Positions 42,555-51,313 of a stretch of DNA of 64,000 bases are shown in pieces (within the stretch, counting starts at the first letter, position 1; every line of letters begins with the position of its first letter). Source of the DNA: Kribbella aluminosa (lineage in GTDB: Bacteria > Actinomycetota > Actinomycetes > Propionibacteriales > Kribbellaceae); NCBI RefSeq assembly GCF_017876295.1, contig NZ_JAGINT010000002.1, forward strand, positions 2,976,001 to 3,040,000. The letters run 5' to 3'. Below the pieces are notes generated by a model. The model saw only the letters and a list, made by a program, of their open reading frames with translations, was not told where the DNA came from and ran no database searches. A program made the position numbers and the translations under genes.

Positions 42555-43535
42555 ATGGACGACCCGCCCGCAGGCCTCGTGCTCTGTGTCGGCGAGACGA
42601 TGGCGCAAGTCGTACCGGTCGACGGACGGTCCTTGGCCACCGCTGCCGAGTTCGCTGTTCACGTCGCCGGGGCCGAGTCCAACGTCGCACTGGGCCTGGC
42701 TGCGCTCGGCACGCCGTCCGGATGGGTGAGCCGGGTCGGCGACGACGCGCTCGGCGATCGGGTGCTCGCCGCTGTGGCGGCGGGTGACGTCGACACGACG
42801 CTGGTCCAGCGAGAACCCGGCGGACGTACTGGCGTCTTCTTCAAGGACCCTTCGCCTACCGGATCACGTGTCTCGTATTACCGCGACGGATCGCCCGCGA
42901 GTCGTCTCGGACCGGATGATGTCGACCGCATCTTGGCCGCCCGGCCGCGGTCGATTCATGTGACCGGAGTATCGCTTGCCTTGTCGCCGTCGACCCTCGC
43001 CATGGTCCGCGAACTGCTGATGGAGGCGCGGGCGGAACGGGTACAGACGACGTTCGACATCAACTATCGGCCGCAACTATGGACGCATCGCGAGACCGCG
43101 GCGACAACTCTCGCCGCGACGGCAGAACTCGCCGACACGGTGCTGGTGGGGCTCGACGAAGCCTGCACGCTCTGGAACACGGAGACGCCGGCTGATGTGC
43201 GTCGGTTACTGGGTGATCCGTGCACGGTGGTCGTCAAGGACGGCTCACGGTCGGCGAGCGCGTTGACGCACAACGATAGGTACGACGTCTCCGCATTGCC
43301 GGTGGACGTCGTTGAACCGGTCGGTGCGGGTGACGCATTCGCGGCCGGGTGGATTCATGCCCGGCTGGCCGGCGCGAACCCAGTGGTGGCGTTGCGCTTG
43401 GGACATCTGGTGGCCGGCTACGCACTCCGGAGCCGTGATGACCAGGGCGAGCTGATCCGCGACAGTGCGGGCCTGCTCGGGCGCGCGACCGCGGGCCGGG
43501 ACTGGTTTGCCTTGAAGGAGGCTCTTGATGACTGA
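42555..43535 (+). CDS. PfkB-family sugar kinase, 2-keto-3-deoxygluconate kinase type
   Basis: Ribokinase-fold kinase of 326 residues. The N-terminal pattern LCVGETMAQVVP and AGAESNVALGLAALG match KdgK-type kinases; TTFDINYRPQLW is the central substrate/phosphate segment characteristic of KDG kinases; PVGAGDAFAAGW is the PfkB signature 2 with the catalytic Asp. It overlaps an aldolase gene by 8 nt, so the pair converts a 2-keto-3-deoxy-aldonate to pyruvate plus glyceraldehyde-3-phosphate. KDG and KDGal are both possible substrates. Confidence 0.87.
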   Translation: MDDPPAGLVLCVGETMAQVVPVDGRSLATAAEFAVHVAGAESNVALGLAALGTPSGWVSRVGDDALGDRVLAAVAAGDVDTTLVQREPGGRTGVFFKDPSPTGSRVSYYRDGSPASRLGPDDVDRILAARPRSIHVTGVSLALSPSTLAMVRELLMEARAERVQTTFDINYRPQLWTHRETAATTLAATAELADTVLVGLDEACTLWNTETPADVRRLLGDPCTVVVKDGSRSASALTHNDRYDVSALPVDVVEPVGAGDAFAAGWIHARLAGANPVVALRLGHLVAGYALRSRDDQGELIRDSAGLLGRATAGRDWFALKEALDD

Positions 43536-44157
43536 ACTGTCCATGGCGAACGCCGATGAGTGGTTCGACCGTGCATTGGCGACCACCCACGTGATGGCGA
43601 TCCTCCGCGGGTTTTCGCCCAAGCGCACTGTCGAGCTGGCCGAGCGGGCGTGGGCCGCCGGTATCCAAGCCGTCGAGGTACCTGCGCAGGGCCCGGTTTC
43701 CTTGCGTGCCTTGCAGGCCACGGCCGAAGCCGCTCGCTCGGCTGGAGCGATTGCCGGTGCCGGAACGGTCGTGTGTGCCGAAGGGGTCGCTGAAGTCCGC
43801 GACGCCGGTGCGATGTTCACGGTCGCGCCGGGGTTCGATCCGGTCGTGTCCGCGGCGAGCCTGGCCGCCGGCATGCCGCATCTTCCCGGCGTGGCTACCC
43901 CGACCGAAGTTCAACGGGCACAGGCGTTCGGGCACCGCTGGCTGAAGCTGTTCCCGGCGTCTGTGCTCGGAGTGGCCGTGATCGCGGCAATGCGCGGGCC
44001 GTTTCCCGAGGTGTCCTTCGTGGCGACTGGTGGTGTCGGTGTTCACAACGCAAAGGAGTTCCTGGACTCCGGTGCGCTCGCGGTCTCGCTCGGTGCCTCG
44101 TTCGCCGACGCGGCGGAGTCCGAGCTGGCCGATCTGATCGGGAGGGACGTGCCATGA
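43528..44157 (+). CDS. KDPG/KDPGal-type aldolase
   Basis: Class I aldolase of 209 residues, family size. MAILRGFSPK matches the start of the barrel, GAGTVVCAEG is strand 3, and the Schiff-base Lys is in HRWLKLFPAS. The substrate strand reads AVEVPAQGP; Eda enzymes usually have VEVTLR here while DgoA (2-dehydro-3-deoxy-6-phosphogalactonate aldolase) has VEIPLNSP, so the DgoA-like reading is slightly favoured. The ATG at 43528 follows AAGGAGG inside the kinase gene. Confidence 0.83.
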   Translation: MTELSMANADEWFDRALATTHVMAILRGFSPKRTVELAERAWAAGIQAVEVPAQGPVSLRALQATAEAARSAGAIAGAGTVVCAEGVAEVRDAGAMFTVAPGFDPVVSAASLAAGMPHLPGVATPTEVQRAQAFGHRWLKLFPASVLGVAVIAAMRGPFPEVSFVATGGVGVHNAKEFLDSGALAVSLGASFADAAESELADLIGRDVP

Positions 44158-44177
44158 ACGACTGAGCGCAGGCAACG

Positions 44178-44212
44178 GCGAAGGGCCCGAACTTTCGGTT
44201 CGGGCCCTTCGC
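44178..44212. terminator. Bidirectional terminator between aldolase and sugar acid dehydratase
   Basis: Perfect 15-bp stem (GCGAAGGGCCCGAAC / GTTCGGGCCCTTCGC) with a 5-nt TTTCG loop, in the 81-nt gap of two convergent genes. This is the strongest hairpin in the window. Confidence 0.85.
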
Positions 44213-44238
44213 GTGGGGGAGGGGAGCAAGACTCGTAG

Positions 44239-45447
44239 TCAGCGTCCGTCGGTCCGCCAGCCGGCGACGCGGTCCCAGTCGAGCTCGATGCCCAGGCCGG
44301 GGCCCTCGGGGACCGGAAGGCAGCCGTCGACGAGCTGGAACGGCGCGACGGTGAGCGAGTCGCGCAGCGGGTTCGGCAGTTGGTTGAACTCGAACGTCCG
44401 GAAGTTCGGTATCGCGGCCGACAGGTGCAGGCTGGCTGCGACGCCGACGGCCGACCCGACGCCGTGCGGTGCCACGTCGACGTGGAAGGCACCCGCCAGG
44501 GCGGCGATCTTCAGCGACTCCGAGAGGCCGCCGGCCCGGGCGACGTTCGGCATGATCACGTCGACCGCTCCGCCGACGAGGTATTCCCGGAAGTCGTAGC
44601 GGGTGAACAGCGTCTCGCCGTTGACGAGGCTCATCGGCAGGTGGCTGCGCAGCCTCTGGTATCCGGCCAGGTCGTCGACGGCCAACGGCTCTTCGAACCA
44701 GGTGATCCCGAGTTCGGCGAGCGCGAGACCGATCGGCAGGGCGATATCGCTGGTGTAGGCGCAGTTGAGGTCGACCAGCAGTTCGATGTCGTCGCCGATC
44801 GCTGCTCGGACAGCGCGGGCATGAGCGAGATCGGTGTTCCGCCCGCGGCCCAGCTTGAGTTTGAGCGCCCGGAAGCCCTGGTCGACGAAGTTGCGGGCCA
44901 TCCGGGCCGACTGGTCCGGGTCGGAGCACATCGGTACCGGGCTGGCGTACACCGGGACGAGTTCGCGGTGCGGGCCGCCGAGGAGCCGGTGGATCGGCAG
45001 CCCGAGGGCCTTTCCCTTGAGGTCCCACAGGGCGATGTCGACCCCGCTCATGGCCTCGAGGTAGAAACCGCGTAGGTGGCCGCCGCCGCTCATCGCGCCG
45101 AAGACCTTCGACCAGATGACGTCGATCGCGAGCGCGTCCTCGCCGATGACCAGCGGGGCGATGATCTCGTCGACGATCCGGCTGGTGACCGCGGGGCTGG
45201 GGAGCCCGTAGCACTCGCCGATGCCCTGCAGGCCGTTGGTGGCAGTCAGCACGATCAAGGTGCTGAACTGGCCGGAGCGGCGCAGCGTCCGGTGGCTTGC
45301 GGCGGGATGGACGAGCCAGTCCGGGACGGTCTCCCCGGGGTAGAGGTCGGCGAACGAAGCGGTCAGCGGGATCGCTTCGACGGTGGCGATCCGGACCGTG
45401 CCGGGGTGTTCGGCGCGGTCTTCGGGGGCGGGAAGGCCTTGGGTCAC
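44239..45447 (-). CDS. Enolase-superfamily (MR/MLE) sugar acid dehydratase
   Basis: Barrel enzyme of 402 residues of the mandelate racemase subgroup. Catalytic features: KxK in ALKLKLG, metal ligands Asp in VDLNCAY, Glu in WFEEPL and Glu in VNGETLF, and the late His in APHGVGSAVG. Such enzymes dehydrate aldonates or aldarates to 2-keto-3-deoxy acids, the substrate type of the kinase/aldolase pair across the terminator. GTG at 45447 overlaps the binding-protein stop (GTGA), so it belongs to the importer operon. Galactonate dehydratase would complete a De Ley-Doudoroff route, but exact specificity is not readable. Confidence 0.84.
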   Translation of the reverse strand: MTQGLPAPEDRAEHPGTVRIATVEAIPLTASFADLYPGETVPDWLVHPAASHRTLRRSGQFSTLIVLTATNGLQGIGECYGLPSPAVTSRIVDEIIAPLVIGEDALAIDVIWSKVFGAMSGGGHLRGFYLEAMSGVDIALWDLKGKALGLPIHRLLGGPHRELVPVYASPVPMCSDPDQSARMARNFVDQGFRALKLKLGRGRNTDLAHARAVRAAIGDDIELLVDLNCAYTSDIALPIGLALAELGITWFEEPLAVDDLAGYQRLRSHLPMSLVNGETLFTRYDFREYLVGGAVDVIMPNVARAGGLSESLKIAALAGAFHVDVAPHGVGSAVGVAASLHLSAAIPNFRTFEFNQLPNPLRDSLTVAPFQLVDGCLPVPEGPGLGIELDWDRVAGWRTDGR

Positions 45448-46733
45448 TTCTTCACCAGTGCCTGCATCTCGCCGTTCGCGGCGTCCAGTGCCTGTTGCGG
45501 GGTCTCCTTGCCGATCAGCGCGGCCTGGACGTGCGCGGCGAGTGCGCTCTCCATCTGGCCGTACGCCGGGAACTGCCACAGGGGGTCCGGCTGGGCGTTG
45601 GCCGTGATCGCCGTCTGCCAGGCGGAGCTGTACGGGTCGGACTTGAACGCCGGCGAGTCGAGTGCGGCCTGGGTGGTCGGTGCGGAGCCGATGGCCTTGT
45701 ACCGGTTGATCGCCGTTGGGGTGTCGCTGGTCAGGTATCCGGCGAACTTCGCGGCGGTGCCGGCCGGGCCGTCCTTGAAGACGACCACGAGGCCGCCCCA
45801 CGCGAGGGACTGCGGGGTGTCGCCGGCCTGCTTGACCGGCCGCGCGATCGGTACGGTGTTCTGCAGCAGCGTCTGGTCCTTCGCCTGGTTCTTGATCGTG
45901 CCGCGGACCTGGTTGGCGTCGTCGAAGAACGCGGTCCGGCCTTGGCTGAACAAGGTGCGGGCTTCGGGCCGGCCGATGTTGAGGCTGATCAGCTTCTGGT
46001 CGAGCAGCGACTTGAGCCAGGTGAGCGCTTCCACTGCGCCGGCGTCGTTCACCTTGATCTGGTCACCGTCGACGATCGGCGAGCCGAAGGTACGGAACCA
46101 CGGAATGACGTCCTTGATGGTTTCGGGTTTCGTCGTCATCGCGTACGGGACATAGTCGCCGCCGAGGGCCTTGATCTTCTTCAGGGCCGCTTCGAAGTCG
46201 GCGATCGTCTTCGGTGCGGACGTTACGCCGGCCTTCTGCAGCAGTGCCTGGTTGCTGACGAGGCCGATCGATCCGGTGTACCAGGGCAGGCCGAGTTGCT
46301 TGCCGTCGATCTGACCGGACTTGAGGGCCGCCTCGGTGTAGCCACCGGACTTCGCGTACGCGCCGAGGTCCGCGAGAACTCCGAGCTGGGACAGCGAGTT
46401 GAGGTCCGCGATGTCGAGTTGGGCCGCGCCCTTGAGGTCATGGCTCCGGGCCCGCAGCAGCACCTGGTTGCGGTATTCGGCGAAGGGGTACGACGAGAGC
46501 TGCGCCTTGATGCCCTTGTCCTTGGTGAAGCCGTCGGCCTCGGTTGTGATCAGGGCCTTCTGCGCGTCCTCGCCGTAGTACCAGCTGGTGAACGTGAAGT
46601 CCTGGAGCTTGCTGTCCGTGCCGGGCGCCGGGGCGGCGGAGCCGCCGCCACCGGAGCAGCCGGCCGCGAGCATCGCGGTACCGAGTGCGAGACCGAGGAC
46701 CGTTGGCAGCCGGCCGAATCTCGTTGTTGACAT
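45444..46733 (-). CDS. Sugar ABC transporter solute-binding lipoprotein
   Basis: Family 1 extracellular binding protein of 429 residues. Lipoprotein signal peptide with lipobox LAAGC; mature protein begins with a Gly/Ser/Pro linker. QDFTFTSWYYGED starts lobe 1, AAQLDIADLNSLSQLG follows, and PQSLAWGGLVVVFKDGP and DPLWQFPAYGQMESALAAHVQ are late family features. It serves the two permeases encoded upstream; the dehydratase overlaps its 3' end. The open frame extends back to 47960, but the upstream part is the shadow of the permeases, since the ATG at 46733 begins a proper signal peptide. Confidence 0.9.
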   Translation of the reverse strand: MSTTRFGRLPTVLGLALGTAMLAAGCSGGGGSAAPAPGTDSKLQDFTFTSWYYGEDAQKALITTEADGFTKDKGIKAQLSSYPFAEYRNQVLLRARSHDLKGAAQLDIADLNSLSQLGVLADLGAYAKSGGYTEAALKSGQIDGKQLGLPWYTGSIGLVSNQALLQKAGVTSAPKTIADFEAALKKIKALGGDYVPYAMTTKPETIKDVIPWFRTFGSPIVDGDQIKVNDAGAVEALTWLKSLLDQKLISLNIGRPEARTLFSQGRTAFFDDANQVRGTIKNQAKDQTLLQNTVPIARPVKQAGDTPQSLAWGGLVVVFKDGPAGTAAKFAGYLTSDTPTAINRYKAIGSAPTTQAALDSPAFKSDPYSSAWQTAITANAQPDPLWQFPAYGQMESALAAHVQAALIGKETPQQALDAANGEMQALVKK

Positions 46734-46759
46734 GGTGCGGTTCCTTTCGGGTGAACGGA

Positions 46760-47647
46760 TCAGGCCTTGACGGCGCCGGAGCTGAGACCGGCGACGAAGT
46801 GGCGCTGCAGGAGCAGGAAGATGAGCACGACAGGCAGCGAGCAGACGAGTGATGCGGCCATCAGCTCGGGCCAGCGGTTGCTCGATTCGCTGAGGTAGGT
46901 GTTGACGAGTCCCGGCGGCAAGGTCCGGGTGCTGTCGCCGGACAGCGTGAGCGCGAAGACGAAGTCGTTCCAGCCGCGGATGAACGCGAACATCCCGGCT
47001 GCGACCAGGCCCGGCCGGACGAGGGGCAGCAGGATCCGGTGGATGATGACACCTTGGCCGGCGCCGTCGATCTTCGCCGCCTCGATGATCTCGTCGGGAA
47101 TGCCGTCGAACACTCCCTTGAGCATCCAGACGCACAGCGGCAGCGTGAAAGTGGTGAAGGCGATGATCAGCACGAGGTATGTGTTCAGCAGCCCGAGGGC
47201 ACTGAACAAGGCGTACATCGTGGTCAGCAGCAGCACGTGCGGGAACAGTTGCGACACGAGGAACGTGAGCATGATCGTCCGGCGGCCGCGATAACGGAAC
47301 TTGGAGAACGAGTAGGCGCAGTAGCTGCCGATGGCAACACTTCCGAGCGCCGTGACCGATGAGACGAGCAGGCTGTTGACGAGATAACGCAGTACGTCGT
47401 GGTTGCCCAGCACCGTCGACAGATGGCTCAGTGTCAGCGAGCTGGGGATCAGCCGCGGCGGGAACTCGAAGACGTCGCCGTCGGGTTTGATCGCGGTCGT
47501 CACCAGCCAGTAGGCCGGCGCGAGACCGAAGAGCGCGATGAAGGTCAGCGACGTACGGCGCAGCCACCGTACTGGGCCGGACTCGTCCGTCGGGCCACCC
47601 GGCCGGCGCCGTCCGAACGTGCTCCGGGGGAGCGGTGCGATGGTCAT
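46760..47647 (-). CDS. Carbohydrate ABC transporter permease, MalG type
   Basis: CUT1 permease of 295 residues, about six spans. EAA loop IEAAKIDGAGQGVIIHRILLPL; C-terminal LLLQRHFVAGLSSGAVKA is the usual MalG tail. The ATG at 47647 overlaps the stop of the MalF-type gene (ATGA). No ATPase gene is in the operon. Confidence 0.92.
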   Translation of the reverse strand: MTIAPLPRSTFGRRRPGGPTDESGPVRWLRRTSLTFIALFGLAPAYWLVTTAIKPDGDVFEFPPRLIPSSLTLSHLSTVLGNHDVLRYLVNSLLVSSVTALGSVAIGSYCAYSFSKFRYRGRRTIMLTFLVSQLFPHVLLLTTMYALFSALGLLNTYLVLIIAFTTFTLPLCVWMLKGVFDGIPDEIIEAAKIDGAGQGVIIHRILLPLVRPGLVAAGMFAFIRGWNDFVFALTLSGDSTRTLPPGLVNTYLSESSNRWPELMAASLVCSLPVVLIFLLLQRHFVAGLSSGAVKA

Positions 47648-48573
47648 GACTTGTTCTCCGTGATGCGCAGGTAGATGAGGACGATCGGGAGCAGGAACGC
47701 CAGCCAGAGCAGGCCGATCGCGCTCGCCTTGCCGAGGTCGAACCCCTTGAACGCGGTTTCGTACACCGCGAGCGAGAACGTCGTGGTCGCCCTGGCAGGC
47801 CCGCCGCCGGTGAGCACGTAGATGGTGTCGAAGTGCTGGAAGTTCCACATGAACTCGAGCAGCACGACGACGCCGGCCACCGGGCGCAGCGAGGGCCAGG
47901 TGATGAACCGAAAGCGCTGCAGGGCGTTCGCGCCGTCGACGTGGGCGGCCTCGATCGCACCGGCAGGGAGGGCCTGGAGGCCGGCCAGCAACATCACCAT
48001 CATCCAGGGGAACGTGGACCAGCACCGTGCGACGACGACCGCCAGCAACGCACCGGTGCCTGAGTCCAGCCAGCCGACGTTCGAGTCGATCAGCCCGATC
48101 GAGCGCAGTACCCCGTTGAGTACGCCGTAGTTCGCGTCGAAGATCCATAGCCACAGGAACGACACCACGACGCCTGGAAGGATCCACGGCACCAGCAGCA
48201 CCGAGCGAAGAATCCCGCGACCGCGCATCCGCTGGTTGAGTCCGAGCGCGGCCACCAGACCGATCAGGAACGGCAGGAGCGTGGCCGGGACGGCGAAGAG
48301 CAGCGTCGTACGGAGGAGGGGCCAGAGGTCCTTGGCCGCACTGGCCAGGTTGTCGAGGCCGGTGAAGGTACGGCCGGAGACCAGCAGGTTGTGGTCGAAG
48401 AACGCATCGATCACAGCACCGATCAACGGGTAGATCAGGACGGCGGTCAGCAGCGTCACTGCCGGCAGGACGAGCAAGACCGGAAAGACCTGGCGTCGTG
48501 CTCGCCGCGGCACGCTCGGTCGCGACACGGCGGAGCGACCACCGGGAATCGTCAGTTGGACTCGGTCAGACAT
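47644..48573 (-). CDS. Carbohydrate ABC transporter permease, MalF type
   Basis: Partner permease of 309 residues. EAA loop IEAAHVDGANALQRFRFITWP, and NFQHFDTIYVLTGGGPARATTTF marks the MalF side. It is the first gene of the leftward importer/dehydratase operon. The start codon at 48573 lies only 4 nt from regulon site C and has a very weak ribosome site, so a leaderless or operator-occluded start is likely. Confidence 0.92.
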   Translation of the reverse strand: MSDRVQLTIPGGRSAVSRPSVPRRARRQVFPVLLVLPAVTLLTAVLIYPLIGAVIDAFFDHNLLVSGRTFTGLDNLASAAKDLWPLLRTTLLFAVPATLLPFLIGLVAALGLNQRMRGRGILRSVLLVPWILPGVVVSFLWLWIFDANYGVLNGVLRSIGLIDSNVGWLDSGTGALLAVVVARCWSTFPWMMVMLLAGLQALPAGAIEAAHVDGANALQRFRFITWPSLRPVAGVVVLLEFMWNFQHFDTIYVLTGGGPARATTTFSLAVYETAFKGFDLGKASAIGLLWLAFLLPIVLIYLRITENKS

Positions 48574-48577
48574 GACT

Positions 48578-48596
48578 CATACGATATACGATCTAC
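48578..48596. promoter_or_regulatory. GntR regulon site C, next to the importer operon start
   Basis: CATACGATATACGATCTAC, read as TACGATA-TACGATC-TAC in 7-nt units on the plus strand. It abuts the start codon of the importer operon. Confidence 0.65.
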
Positions 48597-48605
48597 TAAC
48601 TGAGT

Positions 48606-48620
48606 CAATATACGATCTAC
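48606..48620. promoter_or_regulatory. GntR regulon site D, before the regulator gene
   Basis: CAATATACGATCTAC, with ATA-TACGATC-TAC in the same orientation as site C, 28 nt downstream of it and 40 nt before the GntR start. Suggests autoregulation. Confidence 0.6.
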
Positions 48621-48660
48621 GGTAGGGTCTATGGAGTGGTACGGCGCGACAGGAGGATCG

Positions 48661-49338
48661 ATGGCAGACGGCGACACCAGTGGGCGTCTGGTGGTTCGGA
48701 CGAAGACCGAGCTGATCCGGGATCGGCTCGAGGCGCAGATCATCGAGGGGCAGTTGGAGCCCGGCGCGCGGATCGTGCTCGACGAGCTCGCCCGTGAGCT
48801 GGGCGTCTCGAAGATCCCGATCCGGGAAGCGCTGTCGAGTCTGGAGTCGCAGGGGCTGGTGGTGCAGTCACCGCATTCGGGTCCGCGGGTGGCGCCGCTG
48901 TCGCTGCGCGAGTTCCAGGCGATCTACCTCCTCCGGGAAGAGGTCGAAGCCCTGGTCGCCCGGCTGGCCGCGACCAAGATCGACGACGCCGAGCTCACCC
49001 GGATGCGGGAGATCAACGCGAGGATGCGAGCCATGCTCGGCTCCGGAGACGGTGCCGCCCTCGCCGACCTCAACACGCAGTTCCATCTGGCGATCGCGAA
49101 GGCGACCACCTATCAGTCCTTGGTGGACGCGGTGACCCAGTCGCTCCGGTCGGTCCGCCGCTACCGGGCGGTGATCGACAAGCTGGCCACCAACTGGCCG
49201 GCCGCCGTCGACGAGCACGACAAGGTCCTGACGGCGCTGGAGTCCCGAGACCCGGTCCGCGTCGAGAAAGCCGTCCGCGGTCACGTCCGAAGCCAACGCC
49301 AGAGCGAAGTCACCACCGACGACACCGAGACCGACTGA
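48661..49338 (+). CDS. GntR-family (FCD) transcriptional regulator
   Basis: Regulator of 225 residues. Winged HTH with LARELGVSKIPIREALSSLESQGLVVQSP; the FCD effector domain shows YLLREEVEALVARLAA, LNTQFHLAIAKATTYQSLV and VDEHDKVLTALESRD, with the conserved His positions for a metal/carboxylate ligand. The ATG at 48661 has AGGAGG 8 nt upstream; an ATG at 48631 in frame would overlap the operator region. Predicted to bind sites A-D and to respond to a sugar acid intermediate. Confidence 0.88.
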   Translation: MADGDTSGRLVVRTKTELIRDRLEAQIIEGQLEPGARIVLDELARELGVSKIPIREALSSLESQGLVVQSPHSGPRVAPLSLREFQAIYLLREEVEALVARLAATKIDDAELTRMREINARMRAMLGSGDGAALADLNTQFHLAIAKATTYQSLVDAVTQSLRSVRRYRAVIDKLATNWPAAVDEHDKVLTALESRDPVRVEKAVRGHVRSQRQSEVTTDDTETD

Positions 49339-49427
49339 GGCGGGCGCAGCATCGACGATCGGCCCGTGCCGCGGCTGCCGCGGTGCCGCGGCGCAACGGA
49401 GCGATGCGGTGGGTGACCGATACGCAC

Positions 49428-50702
49428 TCAGCCGACCTTGGTGAATGTCCAGGCGGTCCCGGTGCCGGACTCCTGGGTAAGCAGGCTGCCGTCGGCAGTG
49501 CCTCCGGCCTGGATCGCCAGACCGCTGATCTTGCTGACCAGTGATGTGCCGGAGCCGTTGGCAGTCATTCCCCAGTGCTGGTTGTCGTTGCCGGTGCACG
49601 GCCACTGAATGATCCTGCCGCCGGGTGCTGTCGACGAGCCGGCGTCGTCCAGACATTGCCCGGAGGCCGAGTTCTTGAACGAATAGCTGCCGTCGGGGTT
49701 GGCGGTTGCGGTCCATTTCTGGTTGGTGCCACTGTTGTTGTGCCAGACGATCAGCTGGATCCCAGCGGTCGTCGAGGAGTTCGGGTCGTCGATCAGTTGT
49801 GTGTTACCGGTCCGGCTGAGCTGGTAGATGCCACCGGAGGCCAGTGTGTTGCCCCAGATGTCGGTGATCGGCGTGGCGGTTGCGGCCGAGCCGGCATGCG
49901 GGAGATCGTAGGAATCCTCGATTGTGCGGAGAACGTTGTAATGATTGATGTGTTCACCGTAGGAACCCGGTCGTACGTGCGCGCCGGAGAACACGGTCGC
50001 GATCTGATTCACCGTGGTGAAGTCGTCTTCGTCGAATGTGACGATCAGCAGGCTGTTGTGCGTCGTGGCCCAGCGTGCGTAGGCGTCGAGCTTGTTCTTT
50101 GTCCAGGCGTCTCCGGTTGCGACCGAGCAGTTGTGCATCGAGTTGCACATGTTTGCGGTCACGAAGGAGACGGTGGGCAGGGTGCTGAAGTCGGTCGGGA
50201 AGGACGAGAATGGCTTGTTGTCGGCCGCCGGGACGTTGGTGAAGTCGACCGCTGGGTTGCGGGCGCGCTGGTACTGGTTGTCTGGGCTTGCGCACGCGGT
50301 GTACCCGGTCGACGGCATGCTTTCCGAGTACTCGGAGAACGTCAATCCCGCCCCGATGAGCTCCGAGCCCAGGTTCGGGGCCGAGTAACTCAGCGGGCAC
50401 GGGTCACCTGAAATCCCCTGGGTGGACCCGGAGAACAGTGCGAGGTAGTTGCCTTCACTGGGGTGGGTGACGCCGAACGACTGCGTCATTTTCGCCCCAC
50501 CTGCTGCCAGCGAATTGATGTACGGCGCACTCGAACTCCCGTAGATCGCCGACGCCGGTTGATTCTCGTGAATGACAACGACGATGTGGTCGAAACGCGG
50601 CACAGAACCGGCTGCGTCAGCCGGTGATGCCGTGAGTGGAATTCCCGCCGCCACAACGGCGACGGCCGCCGCTGCGGCCGTCAACAACTTCCGGCGAACC
50701 AT
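49428..50702 (-). CDS. Secreted phosphoesterase with ricin-type lectin domain
   Basis: Exported protein of 424 residues. Signal peptide (RRKLLTAAAAAVAVVAAGIPLTASPADA). Residues ~35-290 match the phosphoesterase family that includes acid phosphatase AcpA and phospholipase C-like enzymes: FDHIVVVIHENQPASAIYG, GAKMTQSFGVTHPSEGNYLALFSG, LLIVTFDEDDF, SGAHVRPGSYGEHINHYNVLRTIED. Residues ~300-424 are a ricin-B/CBM13 trefoil with QxW repeats (NQKWTATANPDGSYSFKN, SGQCLDDAGSS, NDNQHWG). The lectin part would anchor it to polysaccharide. It is convergent with the GntR gene and not obviously part of its regulon. Confidence 0.85.
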   Translation of the reverse strand: MVRRKLLTAAAAAVAVVAAGIPLTASPADAAGSVPRFDHIVVVIHENQPASAIYGSSSAPYINSLAAGGAKMTQSFGVTHPSEGNYLALFSGSTQGISGDPCPLSYSAPNLGSELIGAGLTFSEYSESMPSTGYTACASPDNQYQRARNPAVDFTNVPAADNKPFSSFPTDFSTLPTVSFVTANMCNSMHNCSVATGDAWTKNKLDAYARWATTHNSLLIVTFDEDDFTTVNQIATVFSGAHVRPGSYGEHINHYNVLRTIEDSYDLPHAGSAATATPITDIWGNTLASGGIYQLSRTGNTQLIDDPNSSTTAGIQLIVWHNNSGTNQKWTATANPDGSYSFKNSASGQCLDDAGSSTAPGGRIIQWPCTGNDNQHWGMTANGSGTSLVSKISGLAIQAGGTADGSLLTQESGTGTAWTFTKVG

Positions 50703-51100
50703 CCTGTTCCTCTCCGATCATTGAAGGGAATGAGTCGGACAGCGCCAAGCGAACTTCTCCGCGACAATCGGCGCGGTTCCGGGCTCACGTCAAATGAACG
50801 GTCCCGACGGACGTCGGCCTCAGTGCCGACTGCTGCCATCAGAACTGGTCCTGGACAGAGTGGCGGACGTCACCTCATGCAGACCAGTCATGATCTGGCT
50901 ATACGCCCTATAACCAGCCAGGCAGAGCCGATGCGCTTCACAGCCGAGAGCGTCGACTCGATGTCGGACGTGTGCACTCGGAACTGACCCAGGCGAGCGG
51001 CACTCTGACCTTCCGTCGAGCGGGTTTCTCTCCTCAGGATGAAGTTGCCGGAGCGGGGTGGCCAGGACGGGGCGACTCGGGGGCACATGCAGCCGGATGT
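50703..51100. other. Gene-free stretch of about 400 nt
   Basis: No ORF with convincing coding character on either strand. The stretch from about 51000 to 51100 may be further decayed kinase sequence leading into the ROK remnant, but I cannot align it by eye. Confidence 0.5.
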
Positions 51101-51313
51101 GTGATCGGGCGTGTGGCCAACCTGTTGGTTCCGGCGGTCGCAGTCATCGGGCCGGAGCCGTCGGGCCGGTGAGTATTTCTGAGCTGCGATGGAACGATCG
51201 CTGCGCGCGGAACTCCCTCCGCCACTGCGAGATCTCCCAGTCGCGCCCGCTGTTCTTGGTTCGGATGCGGCGCTGATCGGAGCGGCGCGGCTGGCTTGGA
51301 TGGACCTTGAATG
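51101..51313 (+). pseudogene. ROK-family sugar kinase remnant (C-terminal end)
   Basis: Two fragments in different frames. 51101-51172 encodes VIGRVANLLVPAVAVIG, which resembles the ROK segment ALARLVNLLDPEVVVLGG. 51189-51313 encodes SLRAELPPPLRDLPVAP, then AVLGSDAALIGAARLAW, the usual C-terminus of ROK glucokinase/N-acylmannosamine kinases. The stop overlaps the nanE remnant start by ATGA, preserving the ancestral operon junction. The N-terminal two thirds are not recognisable. Confidence 0.6.

Noticed and set aside
45444..47960. 838-codon ORF that would fuse an upstream region to the second solute-binding protein
   Set aside because: Unlike the sulfatase case, the upstream part is only the shadow of the permease genes in another frame; the ATG at 46733 begins a proper lipoprotein signal.
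49365..49400. Repeated TGCCGCGGC motifs between the GntR and phosphoesterase genes as a protein binding array
   Set aside because: The run can fold as simple GC-rich hairpins at a convergent gene junction; nothing specific supports an operator.
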